35,138 bases of DNA from Bacillota bacterium (GCA_016293805.1 JAEDDI010000019.1:1-35138); one strand, 5' to 3'; counted from the stretch's first letter, positions 16,823 to 25,832 are shown. Numbers and translations are program-made. Notes: generated by a model not told the origin, from the letters alone.

Positions 16823-17845
16823 CTATTTGAACTGACCGATGAATCTCATATCGTTTTCGTAAAGAAGTCTGATATCATCGATTTCGTACTTCAGCATTGC
16901 AATTCTTTCAACACCCATACCAAAGGCAAAGCCGGTGTATTTTTCGGTGTCCACATCGCCCACTTCAAGTACGCTCGGGTGAACCATGCCGCATCCCAGT
17001 ATCTCAATCCATCCTGAACCCTTGCACACCTTGCATCCTTTGCCTCCGCACTTGAAGCATGAAACGTCCATCTCTGCACTCGGTTCAGTAAACGGGAAGT
17101 GATGAGGTCTGAATTTTGTTCTTGCATCCGCTCCGAACATCTGCTTTGCAAACTTGTCCAGGACACCTTTAAGGTCTGCCATTGTAATTCCCTCGTCTAC
17201 AACAAGACCCTCTACCTGATGGAACATCGGTGAATGGGTTGCATCCGGAGTATCACATCTGAAACATCTTCCCGGCGAGATTACTCTTATAGGAGGATTT
17301 GTTTTTTCGAGTGTTCTTGCCTGCACCGGTGATGTCTGAGTGCGAAGCAGTGTATCCTCTGTAATGTAGAATGTATCAGTCATATCTCTTGCAGGGTGAT
17401 TAGGACCTGCATTGAGAGCATCGAAATTGTAGAATACTGTTTCAACTTCAGGGCCTTCTGCAATTGAAAATCCCATCGACATGAAAATCTTTGAAATCTC
17501 GTCTATGGTAATTGTAATAGGATGCTTTGATCCCAGCGCAGTTTTTCTGCCCGGCTCTGTAACATCGATTCTCTCAGCCTCAAACTTCATGTTCTGAGCT
17601 TTTGCTCTCATCTCTTCCATCTTATCCCTGAGCATGCTTTCAATCTGCGCTCTTACCTGATTTGCTTCCTGTCCGAAAGTCTTTCTATCTTCAGGGGCCA
17701 TATCCTTCATTGAGCGAAGAACCTCTGTCATCTGCCCTTTTTTACCCAGCATTCTGACTCTTATCTCTTCTGTATCATCTACAGAAACTGCGCTGGCGAG
17801 TCTCTCTTTAGCTTCTTCTAAAATCTTGCTTAACTGATTCTGCAT
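16823..17845 (-). CDS. pheS: Phenylalanine-tRNA ligase alpha subunit
   Basis: A 340-aa catalytic class II synthetase subunit. An N-terminal coiled coil (~1-85) contacts the tRNA. Motif 2 is near FRCDTPDATHSPMFHQVEG and motif 3 is GFAFGMGVERIAML. A CxxCxxxxCxxC-like cysteine cluster (SCFKCGGKGCKVCKG) lies before motif 3, as in many Firmicutes PheS. The start is 1 nt after the stop of the methyltransferase gene, with GGAGAGG upstream. Confidence 0.96.
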   Translation of the reverse strand: MQNQLSKILEEAKERLASAVSVDDTEEIRVRMLGKKGQMTEVLRSMKDMAPEDRKTFGQEANQVRAQIESMLRDKMEEMRAKAQNMKFEAERIDVTEPGRKTALGSKHPITITIDEISKIFMSMGFSIAEGPEVETVFYNFDALNAGPNHPARDMTDTFYITEDTLLRTQTSPVQARTLEKTNPPIRVISPGRCFRCDTPDATHSPMFHQVEGLVVDEGITMADLKGVLDKFAKQMFGADARTKFRPHHFPFTEPSAEMDVSCFKCGGKGCKVCKGSGWIEILGCGMVHPSVLEVGDVDTEKYTGFAFGMGVERIAMLKYEIDDIRLLYENDMRFIGQFK

Positions 17846-17846
17846 A

Positions 17847-18617
17847 TTACCTCTCCTGTCTTATAGTTTCGTATATCAATATCCCTGCCGCAACTGATGC
17901 GTTCAGAGATTCAATTGTCCCTTTCATTGGTATTTTAACACTGACATCACATGCATCCATGAATTCTTCCGACATGCCGTTTCCTTCATTTCCTATAACA
18001 ATGGCCGGTTCTCCGGTCATGTCCACATCATAGTACATATTCGATGTATTGAATGAAGTACCGATTATCTTTCTGCCTGCTGCTTTCAGAAGCTCTATGA
18101 CAACCCCGGTATCAAGTCCGTCATAGACAGGCACCCTAAAGACTGAACCTGCCGCCGATCTGACAGTCTTCGGTGAATAGATGTCCGCACATCCCTTTAC
18201 GGCTATCACAGCCGATATTCCTGCAGCATCACATGTCCTGATGATTGTCCCTATATTACCCGGATCCTGAAGTCTGTCAAGAACCACAACCGGCCCCGCA
18301 GGCAGCTTTTCAGGTGCTGCGTTTTTGGGAACTGCTGCGACTATGCCCTGGCTCGTGCTTGTTGCACACACCTTTGAAAACAGTCTTGAAGGAAGCAGCA
18401 GAGCATCATCGATAAATCCGCCGAACATTTCACTGTAAAGCTCTTGCTTATCCTCATCAACTGCAACCAGTACAGGGCTGACACCGTTTATCATAGCTTC
18501 CCGCACCGCATTCTCGCCTTCTATCAGATATACTCTTTCTCTGTCACGGTATTTTTTCAGCTGAAGCTGTTTCAGATATTTTAAGTTTTTATTCTCATCT
18601 GATGTTATTTTCTTCAT
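17847..18617 (-). CDS. TrmH/SpoU-family RNA 2'-O-methyltransferase
   Basis: A 256-aa SPOUT enzyme predicted to methylate ribose 2'-OH in rRNA (RlmB-like) or tRNA. The N-terminus (~1-95) is the SpoU substrate-binding domain. The three SpoU motifs are all present: DRLQDPGNIGTIIRT, AIVIGNEGNGMS and IPMKGTIESLNASVAAG. Placement just upstream of pheST is common in Firmicutes, where the gene is often called ysgA. No Shine-Dalgarno sequence is visible before the ATG, and the gene begins 14 nt after the ftsZ terminator. The precise RNA target cannot be inferred. Confidence 0.9.
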   Translation of the reverse strand: MKKITSDENKNLKYLKQLQLKKYRDRERVYLIEGENAVREAMINGVSPVLVAVDEDKQELYSEMFGGFIDDALLLPSRLFSKVCATSTSQGIVAAVPKNAAPEKLPAGPVVVLDRLQDPGNIGTIIRTCDAAGISAVIAVKGCADIYSPKTVRSAAGSVFRVPVYDGLDTGVVIELLKAAGRKIIGTSFNTSNMYYDVDMTGEPAIVIGNEGNGMSEEFMDACDVSVKIPMKGTIESLNASVAAGILIYETIRQER

Positions 18618-18631
18618 TGCCGCAAATTTAT

Positions 18632-18657
18632 AAAAAGCCGGTCACCTGCGGCCGGCT
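18632..18657 (-). terminator. Intrinsic terminator after ftsZ
   Basis: On the minus strand AGCCGG (18657-18652) pairs with CCGGCT (18641-18636), followed by a run of five T. It starts 31 nt after the ftsZ stop and separates ftsZ from the methyltransferase-pheST unit, although the T run is short enough that read-through is possible. Confidence 0.75.
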
Positions 18658-18688
18658 CTTTTACAATCCTTTTCTGTCTGGATTAATC

Positions 18689-19834
18689 TCAGTTTTTCTT
18701 GAGAAAATCAGGAACTCTGAAACCGTCGTCTGAAGTATCAAGGTCTGGATCTATTGTAACTTCAGTCACCTTGATACCTTCCGGCGCATCCTCCGGTGCT
18801 GTTCCCGGCACAAATTCATTTCCTCCGTTCAGAACGTCGATGGTTTCCCTGGTTTCATCATGTCTTTCTTCATCGCCGAACCCTGTTGCAATTACAGTTA
18901 TTATAATCTCGTCTTCGATGTCCTCTCTGACAGTTGCACCGAATATTATAATCGCTTCAGGATCCGCAGCCTCTGCAATCTGTTCTGCCGCTTCGTTTGC
19001 CTCCAGCATTCCCAGATCATATCCGCCTGTAATGTTAAGAAGAACCGCCTTGGCTCCCTTAACGTCTGTTTCAAGAAGAGGGCTCTTGATAGCACTTGAA
19101 ATTGCATCTTCCACTCTGCTGTCGCCGCTGCCTCTTCCTATACCCATGTGGGCAACCCCTCTGTCGCCCATTACAGTCTTGACATCGGCAAAATCAAGGT
19201 TAATCAGTGCAGCATCTGAAATAAGATCTGCTATGCCCTGAACGCCCTGCCTGAGAACATCATCTGCCATACTGAATGCCTCTGTCATCTTGGTATTCTT
19301 GTCCGCTATTGCCAGAAGCTTGTCATTTGGTACAATAACAAGCGAATCAACATAATTCTTCAGAAACTGGATACCAAGTTCTGCCTGTGCCGCTCTTTTT
19401 CTGCCTTCGAATTTAAACGGCTTGGTAACCACTCCTACAGTAAGTGCCCCGATGTCTCTGCCGACCTTGGCTATAATCGGTGCAGCACCTGTTCCTGTGC
19501 CGCCGCCCATTCCTGCAGTTACGAATACCATGTCGGCACCTGAAAGAAATTTTCTGATGTCTTCGATATTCTCCTCTGCGGCCTTCTGCCCTATCTGAGG
19601 GTTTGCTCCTGCTCCAAGCCCCTTGGTGAGCTTCTCTCCAATCTGCAGTTTTACAGGTGCCTTGGATTTCTCAAGGGCCTGTCTGTCTGTATTTATAGCT
19701 ATAAACTCAACACCGTCAAGTCCGGCTTCTATCATTCTGTTTACTGCATTGCAGCCTGCTCCGCCTACTCCGACTACTTTGATAACAGCTGCATTGATTT
19801 CTTCATTTTCAAATTGCAATATTGAGTTTGGCAT
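18689..19834 (-). CDS. ftsZ: Cell division GTPase FtsZ
   Basis: A 381-aa tubulin homologue that polymerises into the cytokinetic Z-ring. The GTP-binding tubulin signature GGGTGTG is at residues 110-116, and the T7 synergy loop (LDFADV) supplies the catalytic Asp. A variable linker (~320-365) leads to the C-terminal peptide GFRVPDFLKKN, the docking site for FtsZ partners such as SepF. No ftsA is found in this window. The start follows an AGGAGGA ribosome site. It has its own upstream promoter candidate and its own terminator, which suggests expression separable from the rest of the dcw cluster. Confidence 0.98.
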   Translation of the reverse strand: MPNSILQFENEEINAAVIKVVGVGGAGCNAVNRMIEAGLDGVEFIAINTDRQALEKSKAPVKLQIGEKLTKGLGAGANPQIGQKAAEENIEDIRKFLSGADMVFVTAGMGGGTGTGAAPIIAKVGRDIGALTVGVVTKPFKFEGRKRAAQAELGIQFLKNYVDSLVIVPNDKLLAIADKNTKMTEAFSMADDVLRQGVQGIADLISDAALINLDFADVKTVMGDRGVAHMGIGRGSGDSRVEDAISSAIKSPLLETDVKGAKAVLLNITGGYDLGMLEANEAAEQIAEAADPEAIIIFGATVREDIEDEIIITVIATGFGDEERHDETRETIDVLNGGNEFVPGTAPEDAPEGIKVTEVTIDPDLDTSDDGFRVPDFLKKN

Positions 19835-19865
19835 ATCATGTTCCTCCTGATTTTATACACAGTAA

Positions 19866-19894
19866 ATTGTACCATATCTAGTATAATATTGCAC
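19866..19894 (-). promoter_or_regulatory. Candidate extended -10 promoter of ftsZ
   Basis: On the minus strand an extended -10 element TGGTACAAT (19874-19866) lies 31 nt before the ftsZ start codon. The -35 position 17 bp upstream is poor (GTGCAA, 19894-19889), as is usual for extended -10 promoters. Confidence 0.5.
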
Positions 19895-19917
19895 TATATT
19901 TTACAGTTTTGCACAAA

Positions 19918-20775
19918 CTAATTTTTGGGGCTGAAAACGCAGTATTCGTCCTTGCCGATGCGTACCATTCCGTTCCTGATACCCTTCTCCGTAAGGTCAT
20001 ACAATACTGCCTCCAGCTTGCCCGATTCAATGCATTTCTGAATATCCTCAGGTGTGCCTCTTACATACAGGTTCTTGTACACATATGCCTTGACAGATGT
20101 GTCAGTCACCCATACTGCCGTAAATCTCGCCGTCGTCCTGCTTGCAGCATTAAGCATATTAAGAGTCTTCGTATACATCGAATTTTCTTTTACAGAAAGA
20201 GGTTCTCCCTCTTTGCCCTCCTCAACGGTAAGCTTAATGACTCTTGTAATATCCGGTTTGTCCTCCCTGACTGCAAGAACACTTCCGAATCCGTCGATGA
20301 TATAGTATTTTCCGTCGTATCTGACAGCTGCTCTTTCCACTCTTTCTGTCACTTTGATTTTCACTGTGTCCGGCAGCCTGTAGGTGACTTCCGCATTCTT
20401 GATGTACGGATCTTTTATCAGTTCTTTTTCGACTGAAGACCGCTTAACACTGAAAAGATTGACTTTCGTCTTTACCTTTGAGAGTTTTATAATCTGTTCA
20501 TCGGTATAGTATTCGTTGTTTGAGACAGCAATAGTTTCAACATTAAAATATGCCGATTTCGCAAATGCAAAGCAGCCTGCTGCAAGGGCAATCAGAATCA
20601 TCAGAGTCGGAAGAAGCCTCTTCCTCATCTTCTTTTTTCTGTTTCTCCTGCGTATACGTTTATCTCTGCTCCTGTCTTCGGGTTCAGATTCCTCTGTCTC
20701 ATAACCGGCTTCAAACGCTTCAAACTCAATTGTGTCTCTTTTTCCAAAAGCCGTGTCTTTTTCGTAACTTCCCAT
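19918..20775 (-). CDS. ftsQ: Septal division protein FtsQ/DivIB
   Basis: A 285-aa bitopic membrane protein of the divisome, which with FtsL and a DivIC-type partner regulates septal peptidoglycan synthesis. A highly basic cytoplasmic N-terminus (~40-53, RRRNRKKKMRKR) precedes one transmembrane helix (~54-71, LLPTLMILIALAAGCFAF). A POTRA domain begins with FNVETIAVSNNEYY, and the FtsQ/DivIB beta domain follows (VERAAVRYDGKYYIIDGFGSVL). A promoter is present 28 nt upstream. The ribosome site (AAGGGA) is weak. Confidence 0.92.
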   Translation of the reverse strand: MGSYEKDTAFGKRDTIEFEAFEAGYETEESEPEDRSRDKRIRRRNRKKKMRKRLLPTLMILIALAAGCFAFAKSAYFNVETIAVSNNEYYTDEQIIKLSKVKTKVNLFSVKRSSVEKELIKDPYIKNAEVTYRLPDTVKIKVTERVERAAVRYDGKYYIIDGFGSVLAVREDKPDITRVIKLTVEEGKEGEPLSVKENSMYTKTLNMLNAASRTTARFTAVWVTDTSVKAYVYKNLYVRGTPEDIQKCIESGKLEAVLYDLTEKGIRNGMVRIGKDEYCVFSPKN

Positions 20776-20802
20776 GAGTTTTTCCCTTTTTCTTTTTCTT
20801 TT

Positions 20803-20830
20803 ATTATACTTTATCCTGTGATATTTTCAA
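20803..20830 (-). promoter_or_regulatory. Sigma-A promoter of ftsQ(-ftsZ)
   Basis: On the minus strand TTGAAA (20830-20825), a 16-bp spacer and a perfect TATAAT (20808-20803). It sits directly downstream of the def terminator, so the dcw cluster is split here into two transcription units. Confidence 0.75.
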
Positions 20831-20831
20831 C

Positions 20832-20854
20832 AAAAAGGACGCATGCTGCGTCCT
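20832..20854 (-). terminator. Terminator after def
   Basis: On the minus strand AGGACGCA (20854-20847) pairs perfectly with TGCGTCCT (20843-20836) across a 3-nt loop, followed by five T. The stem begins at the last base of the def stop codon. Confidence 0.85.
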
Positions 20855-21264
20855 CATATTAATATCCCTTCACAGTGATCGATCTCATGCTGGCATATCT
20901 GCGCAGGAAATCCCCTGAGAGTGATTCTTCTCTTTTTCCAGGCCATATCCATATATTCCACTTCTATCTCCGAGTATCGTACTGCCGGTCTTTCTCCATC
21001 AAGTGAGAGGCAGCCCTCAACAGTGTCGTAAGGATCCTTCTTTGAAATTATTCTGGGATTAATCATAACAGCATCGGTAAAGCCTATCGATACCGCTATT
21101 ATTCTTTTTCTGCAGCCTATCATGTTTGCAGCAAGTCCCACACATCTGTGTCTGTTTGCATTAAGTGTATCGAGCAGGTCCTGTGCAATATCAATATCTT
21201 CCCTGACGGCGTCATCTGATTTCATACAGAGAAACATAACGTCTCTGACAATATCTCTTACCAT
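20854..21264 (-). CDS. def: Peptide deformylase, short clostridial form
   Basis: A 136-aa metalloenzyme that removes the N-formyl group from nascent proteins. Metal ligands are Cys85 (EGCLS) and His126/His130 (QHEIDH), with catalytic Glu127. Motif I is atypical: the family's GxGLAAxQ reads CVGLAANM, so the conserved Gln is Met48. I recall this in a short Firmicutes subfamily, so it need not mean inactivity. It is shorter than the usual ~165 aa. It overlaps the murG stop by 7 nt and is last in the mraZ-murG unit, an unusual place for def. Confidence 0.88.
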   Translation of the reverse strand: MVRDIVRDVMFLCMKSDDAVREDIDIAQDLLDTLNANRHRCVGLAANMIGCRKRIIAVSIGFTDAVMINPRIISKKDPYDTVEGCLSLDGERPAVRYSEIEVEYMDMAWKKRRITLRGFPAQICQHEIDHCEGILI

Positions 21265-22364
21265 TTCTGTTCTCCGAATATTTCTTCAAAGATGAGCTCA
21301 GCAGAATCATCATATGCGCATTTTCTGGCATTCTCCCCCATTCTCTCACATAACTGAGGGTCGCTTCGAAGCTGCATGATTCTGTCTGTCAGTCCCTCGT
21401 CTGTAAGATCTTTTTCCTCGATAAGGAATGCGCCTCCCCTGTCAGCCACAGCTCTTGCATTATGATACTGGTGATTTCCTGTAACATTTGGAGACGGAAT
21501 GAGTATCGCACATTTTCCTGAAACCGTTATCTCCGCAAGACTCAATGCACCTGCACGCGAAATAACGACATCAGCCGCATTCAGATATTTATCCATCTCA
21601 TCGATATATCTCATTATGTGAACATTTTCCGAAGCTCTTATGCCTTTTTCCTCAAGCTCTGTACATATCGCTTCATAATATGCGTTCCCGGTTCCGAAAT
21701 AGAGCGAAGTCTTTGGCATTCCGCCGATTTTTTCGATAACAGAAATCATCGCCTTGTTTATCCTCCCTGCTCCTCCGGAGCCTCCGAAGGAAAGGATCAC
21801 AAATTCATCTGACGGAATTCCAAGCGCCTCACGTGCTTTTTTCCTGTCTGTTGTGAAAAAGCTTTTCCTTACAGGATTTCCGACAAAAACCTGCTTTTCG
21901 GGATGTCTGAAGTACATTCCGGCTCTTTCAAAGCCGAGAAACACTTTCTCCGCATACGGTTCAAGCATTCTGTTTGTCATCCCCGGATAAGCATTCTGCT
22001 CATGTATGAAACATCTGACTCCTGCTCTTCCTGCAGCCTTCACTACAGGTCCGCATACATATCCTCCCGTACCGATGACAACATCTGGTCTGAATTCCCT
22101 TATGAGTTTTTTTGACTGAGCCATGCCCTTTGCAAGGTCTGCAGCCGTCTTTATATTCTTTAATATATTTTTTCTGTTGAATCCGCTTACAGTTATATAC
22201 CTTATCTCGTATCCGTTCTGCGGAACCAGTGTCTTTTCAAGGCCTTTCCGGGTGCCTGCGAATATGATCTGCGCATCAGGATATTTTTCCTTAATCTTAT
22301 CTGCAATAGCAATAGCAGGATATATATGTCCTCCTGTTCCTCCGCCCGTCATTATCACTCTCAT
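21258..22364 (-). CDS. murG: UDP-GlcNAc:undecaprenyl-PP-MurNAc-pentapeptide GlcNAc transferase MurG
   Basis: A 368-aa GT-B glycosyltransferase acting at the inner face of the membrane, which converts lipid I to lipid II. The N-terminal glycine-rich loop is TGGGTGGHIYPA (residues 6-17). A second GGSGGA loop begins the nucleotide-sugar domain, and the UDP-GlcNAc-binding segment includes SRAGALSLAEI. It begins 2 nt after the ftsW stop and overlaps def by 7 nt. Confidence 0.97.
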   Translation of the reverse strand: MRVIMTGGGTGGHIYPAIAIADKIKEKYPDAQIIFAGTRKGLEKTLVPQNGYEIRYITVSGFNRKNILKNIKTAADLAKGMAQSKKLIREFRPDVVIGTGGYVCGPVVKAAGRAGVRCFIHEQNAYPGMTNRMLEPYAEKVFLGFERAGMYFRHPEKQVFVGNPVRKSFFTTDRKKAREALGIPSDEFVILSFGGSGGAGRINKAMISVIEKIGGMPKTSLYFGTGNAYYEAICTELEEKGIRASENVHIMRYIDEMDKYLNAADVVISRAGALSLAEITVSGKCAILIPSPNVTGNHQYHNARAVADRGGAFLIEEKDLTDEGLTDRIMQLRSDPQLCERMGENARKCAYDDSAELIFEEIFGEQKW

Positions 22365-22366
22365 TC

Positions 22367-23503
22367 CTATTCCTCCCTGTCAAGCTTAGAATAATGCGAA
22401 ATATTAAGAAGTATGCCTATTCCGATGCAGCATACCAGCATAGCGTTTCCTCCGTACGATATAAACGGAAGAATAACCCCTGTCGGGGGCATGGATGATG
22501 TTACAATAGCGATGTTAAAAAGAACCTGAATCGCTATCATTGCAGTCACTCCAGAACCCAGCAGCATACTGAATCTGTCAGGTGCGTTAAGCGTTATATT
22601 TATGCATCGCCATATAAGAAGCATATATACAACCATAAGCGCGGCAATCCCGATGAATCCGAGTTCCTCACCGATAATAGCGAGGATGAAATCGTTCTGC
22701 GGCTCCGGAAGGTATAGATTTTTCTGCATGCTCTTTCCCAGTCCTACACCGAAAAGCCCGCCAGATCCCATTGCCAAAAGCCCCTGAACAACCTGATATC
22801 CGTCACCCATCGGATCATCAAAAGGATGCAGAAAACTTGTGATACGCTGCAGCTTGTATCCGCCTTCCTTGATAATAATAGCGGCTCCGGCAGCTCCGCC
22901 GATTGCCAGCAGAGATCCTATCCATTTCCAGCTCAGACCCTCGACAAACATTATCGATCCCATTATGAGAACTACAGTTACCGCAGTTGACATATTCGGC
23001 TGGAGCATGATAAGTCCGGCAATGAGTCCGCCTACTAGCATAAGCCAGATAACAGAGCCTGCTTTTTTCAGCTTGTCTCTTCCGTTTGTCAGATACGAAG
23101 CGGTAAACAGTATCACAGCAAGCTTTGCAAATTCACCGGGCATTACAGTTATTATCTTCAGGTCAAGCCATCTTGTCGCTCCGTTGACAGTCTTGCCAAG
23201 GGGCGTGAACAGGAGAAGAAGCATAAAAACAACTGCTGCAAGAAAAGGAAAAGCGAATTTTCTCAAAACTCTGTATGGAATCCTCGAAACTCCAAGCATC
23301 GCCGCAATTCCTATTACCGCAAATACCCCGTCTCTGATGAGAAAATGATAAGCATCTCCGTATTTGCTCAATGCACTGTAGTAACTGGCGCTGAAAACCA
23401 TAATCACGCCGAAAACGATAAGTATAAGCGTTAAAAAAATCAGTATGAAATCATTGTATTTTGATGTTTTTCTCAGTGTCCTGTTAAATTTCCTAATTTT
23501 CAA
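22367..23503 (-). CDS. ftsW: Septal peptidoglycan glycosyltransferase FtsW (SEDS family)
   Basis: A 378-aa polytopic membrane protein with about ten transmembrane helices. SEDS proteins polymerise lipid II into glycan strands in complex with a class B PBP, here probably the product of the gene at 27199-29217. Typical stretches are MVFSASYYSAL near the N-terminus, ATRWLDL, and the C-terminal PPTGVILPFISYGGNAML. It overlaps murD by 11 nt. Placement between murD and murG favours FtsW over RodA or SpoVE, though paralogues cannot be excluded. Confidence 0.93.
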   Translation of the reverse strand: MKIRKFNRTLRKTSKYNDFILIFLTLILIVFGVIMVFSASYYSALSKYGDAYHFLIRDGVFAVIGIAAMLGVSRIPYRVLRKFAFPFLAAVVFMLLLLFTPLGKTVNGATRWLDLKIITVMPGEFAKLAVILFTASYLTNGRDKLKKAGSVIWLMLVGGLIAGLIMLQPNMSTAVTVVLIMGSIMFVEGLSWKWIGSLLAIGGAAGAAIIIKEGGYKLQRITSFLHPFDDPMGDGYQVVQGLLAMGSGGLFGVGLGKSMQKNLYLPEPQNDFILAIIGEELGFIGIAALMVVYMLLIWRCINITLNAPDRFSMLLGSGVTAMIAIQVLFNIAIVTSSMPPTGVILPFISYGGNAMLVCCIGIGILLNISHYSKLDREE

Positions 23504-24854
23504 TGTACTTCATCACCATTTCTTTAAAATGATTTCCCCTTGCCTCAAAATCCGGATACGCGTCCCAGCTTGCACATGCAGGGGAGAGCAGAATGCTGTC
23601 TCCCGGCAAAGCCTTAGAAACCGCCTCCTTCAGCGCCTCCTCAAGATCGCTTTTTACGCAGTATGAAGTGAATCCCGCGTCATCACAGGCTCTGCGGATG
23701 CTCTCAGCATCTCTTCCGTACAGTACAAGATATCTGACAGCGCCGTCAAGTTCTGCTGCAAGAGGCTCAAAATCCTGTTTCTTCGCATCTCCGCCTGCAA
23801 GAAGAATTATGTTCTTCTCAAGCGCCCTTATTGCAGTAATTGTAGCATCGGTATTGGTTCCCTTTGAATCGTTGTAGAATCTGATACCGTTTTTCTGTCC
23901 TGCAAACTCTATCCTGTGTTCAACTCCTCTGAAATTCCTTATCTCTTCAGATATTATCCCGGTATCTATGCCGGCAAAATATGAAAGCGCTGCTGCAGCG
24001 AGAACATTCTCAATATTATGTGCTCCGATTATTTTCAGCTCTGAGACGTCACATATCTCATGAATGCTGCCGTCGTTCACAACTATCATTCCATCATCTA
24101 CATATGCGCCGAAAGAAAGTTTTTCTTTTCTGCTGAAAGGAACAAGTTTCGCTCTGCATCCCTGCGCAAGTTCAAGACAGTTTTTATCATCGTAATTAAT
24201 TACGACGTATTCATCCTCTGTCTGATTGGCAAATATTTTCGCCTTCGCCTTTCCGTAGTTTTCCATGCTGCCATGCCTGTTGAGATGATCAGGTGTCAGG
24301 TTCAGAACAGCAGATACTGAAGGATGAAACTCAGACGTTGTCTCCAACTGAAAACTCGAGCACTCTGTCACAAGCCACGCATCAGAAGGCGCCTCATATG
24401 CCTCTGAAACAACCGGAATCCCTATATTTCCTCCAACATATGAATGTTCAAAAGCCGCTCCGAAAATTCTGCCTGCAAGAGTTGTCGTAGTTGTCTTTCC
24501 GTTTGTTCCTGTGATGGCGGCAAATTTTCCTCTGCATATCCTGTACGCAAGTTCAAGTTCACCTGTTATCTCAGCACCGGCAGCCTCCTGCTGTTTTATG
24601 AAAGGAAGAGCCGGAGGTACTCCGGGGCTCAGAACAACCATGTCATATCTCTCATCGGGCACACATCCAAGATACGCCTTCACGCCGCTTTCGTGTATAA
24701 ACTGCAGCACGTCACTGTCTATATCCTTTTCCATTTTTGAATCCTGAACAGAAACATCAGCACCCAGAGCCAGGAGAGTCTTAAGCGCTGCCGCTCCCGA
24801 TCTTCCAAGGCCTGTCACAAGTATTTTTCTGCCCATGAAATACTCTCTGTCCAT
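23493..24854 (-). CDS. murD: UDP-N-acetylmuramoyl-L-alanine--D-glutamate ligase
   Basis: A 453-aa cytoplasmic ATP-dependent Mur ligase that adds D-Glu to UDP-MurNAc-L-Ala. It has an N-terminal Rossmann domain (KILVTGLGRSG), the ATP-binding loop GTNGKTTTT, the NLTPDHLNRHG segment and the C-terminal YNDSKGTNTDAT motif. The start at 24854 has AGAGGTG a few bases upstream. An internal ATG (24836) would remove six residues. It follows mraY by 9 nt. Confidence 0.97.
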   Translation of the reverse strand: MDREYFMGRKILVTGLGRSGAAALKTLLALGADVSVQDSKMEKDIDSDVLQFIHESGVKAYLGCVPDERYDMVVLSPGVPPALPFIKQQEAAGAEITGELELAYRICRGKFAAITGTNGKTTTTTLAGRIFGAAFEHSYVGGNIGIPVVSEAYEAPSDAWLVTECSSFQLETTSEFHPSVSAVLNLTPDHLNRHGSMENYGKAKAKIFANQTEDEYVVINYDDKNCLELAQGCRAKLVPFSRKEKLSFGAYVDDGMIVVNDGSIHEICDVSELKIIGAHNIENVLAAAALSYFAGIDTGIISEEIRNFRGVEHRIEFAGQKNGIRFYNDSKGTNTDATITAIRALEKNIILLAGGDAKKQDFEPLAAELDGAVRYLVLYGRDAESIRRACDDAGFTSYCVKSDLEEALKEAVSKALPGDSILLSPACASWDAYPDFEARGNHFKEMVMKYIEN

Positions 24855-24863
24855 ATTTCACCT

Positions 24864-25832
24864 CTAGAAACCGAGAGTCAGAAGTCCCAGCATACAGCAT
24901 ACAGCTGTAAATCCCCAGAACATTATCACAACTCTCTTCTCGTTCATGCCTCCCAGTTCAAAATGATGATGAATAGGAGACATTCTGAACACTCTCTTTC
25001 CGGTTGTCTGAAATGATACAACCTGGATTATAACGCTGAGAGCCTCGATAACATATGTAAGTCCTGCGATAAGAAGGAAAAGCTCCATTCTCATCGAAAC
25101 TGCTGCAATCACAAGCGCTCCTCCAAGGGCAAGGGATCCGGTGTCACCCATGAAAACCTTCGCAGGATTCCTGTTAAACACAAGAAATCCGAGACACCCT
25201 CCCGATATGGCAGCTGCAAAGCATGCTACATTACCGTATGTGAACATTCCGGCAAGAAGTGCAAGGAAAAGTGAAGATAAAGCTGTGCATCCTGCAGCAA
25301 GTCCGTCAAGTCCGTCTGTCAGGTTTACGGCATTTGTCATCGCAACTACGGCAAACATGATAAACGGAATATATAAAATTCCGAAATCCGCATATGTGTC
25401 AGCAAACGGAATGTAAACCATTGCCTCGTTCCGGAAATATGCATATACTGCAACTGCCGCCGATATTACCAGCTGGAATGCCATCTTTTCCCTGGCTGTC
25501 AGCCCCTCGTTCTGCTTTTTTATAACTTTTCTGAAATCGTCGATAAATCCGACAAGCCCAAAGGCAACTGTCACGATTATCATCACTGCAAGCCTTATAT
25601 CAAACACACCTGCAGCAAGTGATACCGCTGCCGCCGAAACACATGCTCCCCCTATAAGTGCTATGCCGCCCATGCTCGGTGTTCCCGCCTTGGACTTATG
25701 CGACTGAGGTCCTTCCTCACGTATATTCTGCCCCATCTGCTTTTTTTTCAGAACCGGGATCTCTATCCATGTGAATACTGCACTCAGAACAAAAGCACAT
25801 ATAAGGGCAGCAATAATCTGTGTAGTGTACAT
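24864..25832 (-). CDS. mraY: Phospho-N-acetylmuramoyl-pentapeptide transferase MraY
   Basis: A 322-aa integral membrane enzyme with about ten helices. It transfers phospho-MurNAc-pentapeptide to undecaprenyl phosphate, making lipid I. Conserved features visible are GTPSMGGIA, FGLVGFIDDFRK (the DD pair), the NAVNLTDGLDGLAAG motif and the HHHFE histidine cluster near the C-terminus. It is 5 nt downstream of murF. Confidence 0.97.
   Translation of the reverse strand: MYTTQIIAALICAFVLSAVFTWIEIPVLKKKQMGQNIREEGPQSHKSKAGTPSMGGIALIGGACVSAAAVSLAAGVFDIRLAVMIIVTVAFGLVGFIDDFRKVIKKQNEGLTAREKMAFQLVISAAVAVYAYFRNEAMVYIPFADTYADFGILYIPFIMFAVVAMTNAVNLTDGLDGLAAGCTALSSLFLALLAGMFTYGNVACFAAAISGGCLGFLVFNRNPAKVFMGDTGSLALGGALVIAAVSMRMELFLLIAGLTYVIEALSVIIQVVSFQTTGKRVFRMSPIHHHFELGGMNEKRVVIMFWGFTAVCCMLGLLTLGF

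Noticed and set aside
18699..19241. 180-codon open frame antisense to ftsZ
   Set aside because: It is Ser/Pro-rich, mirrors ftsZ codon structure and has no ribosome site. Similar shadows occur opposite most genes here.
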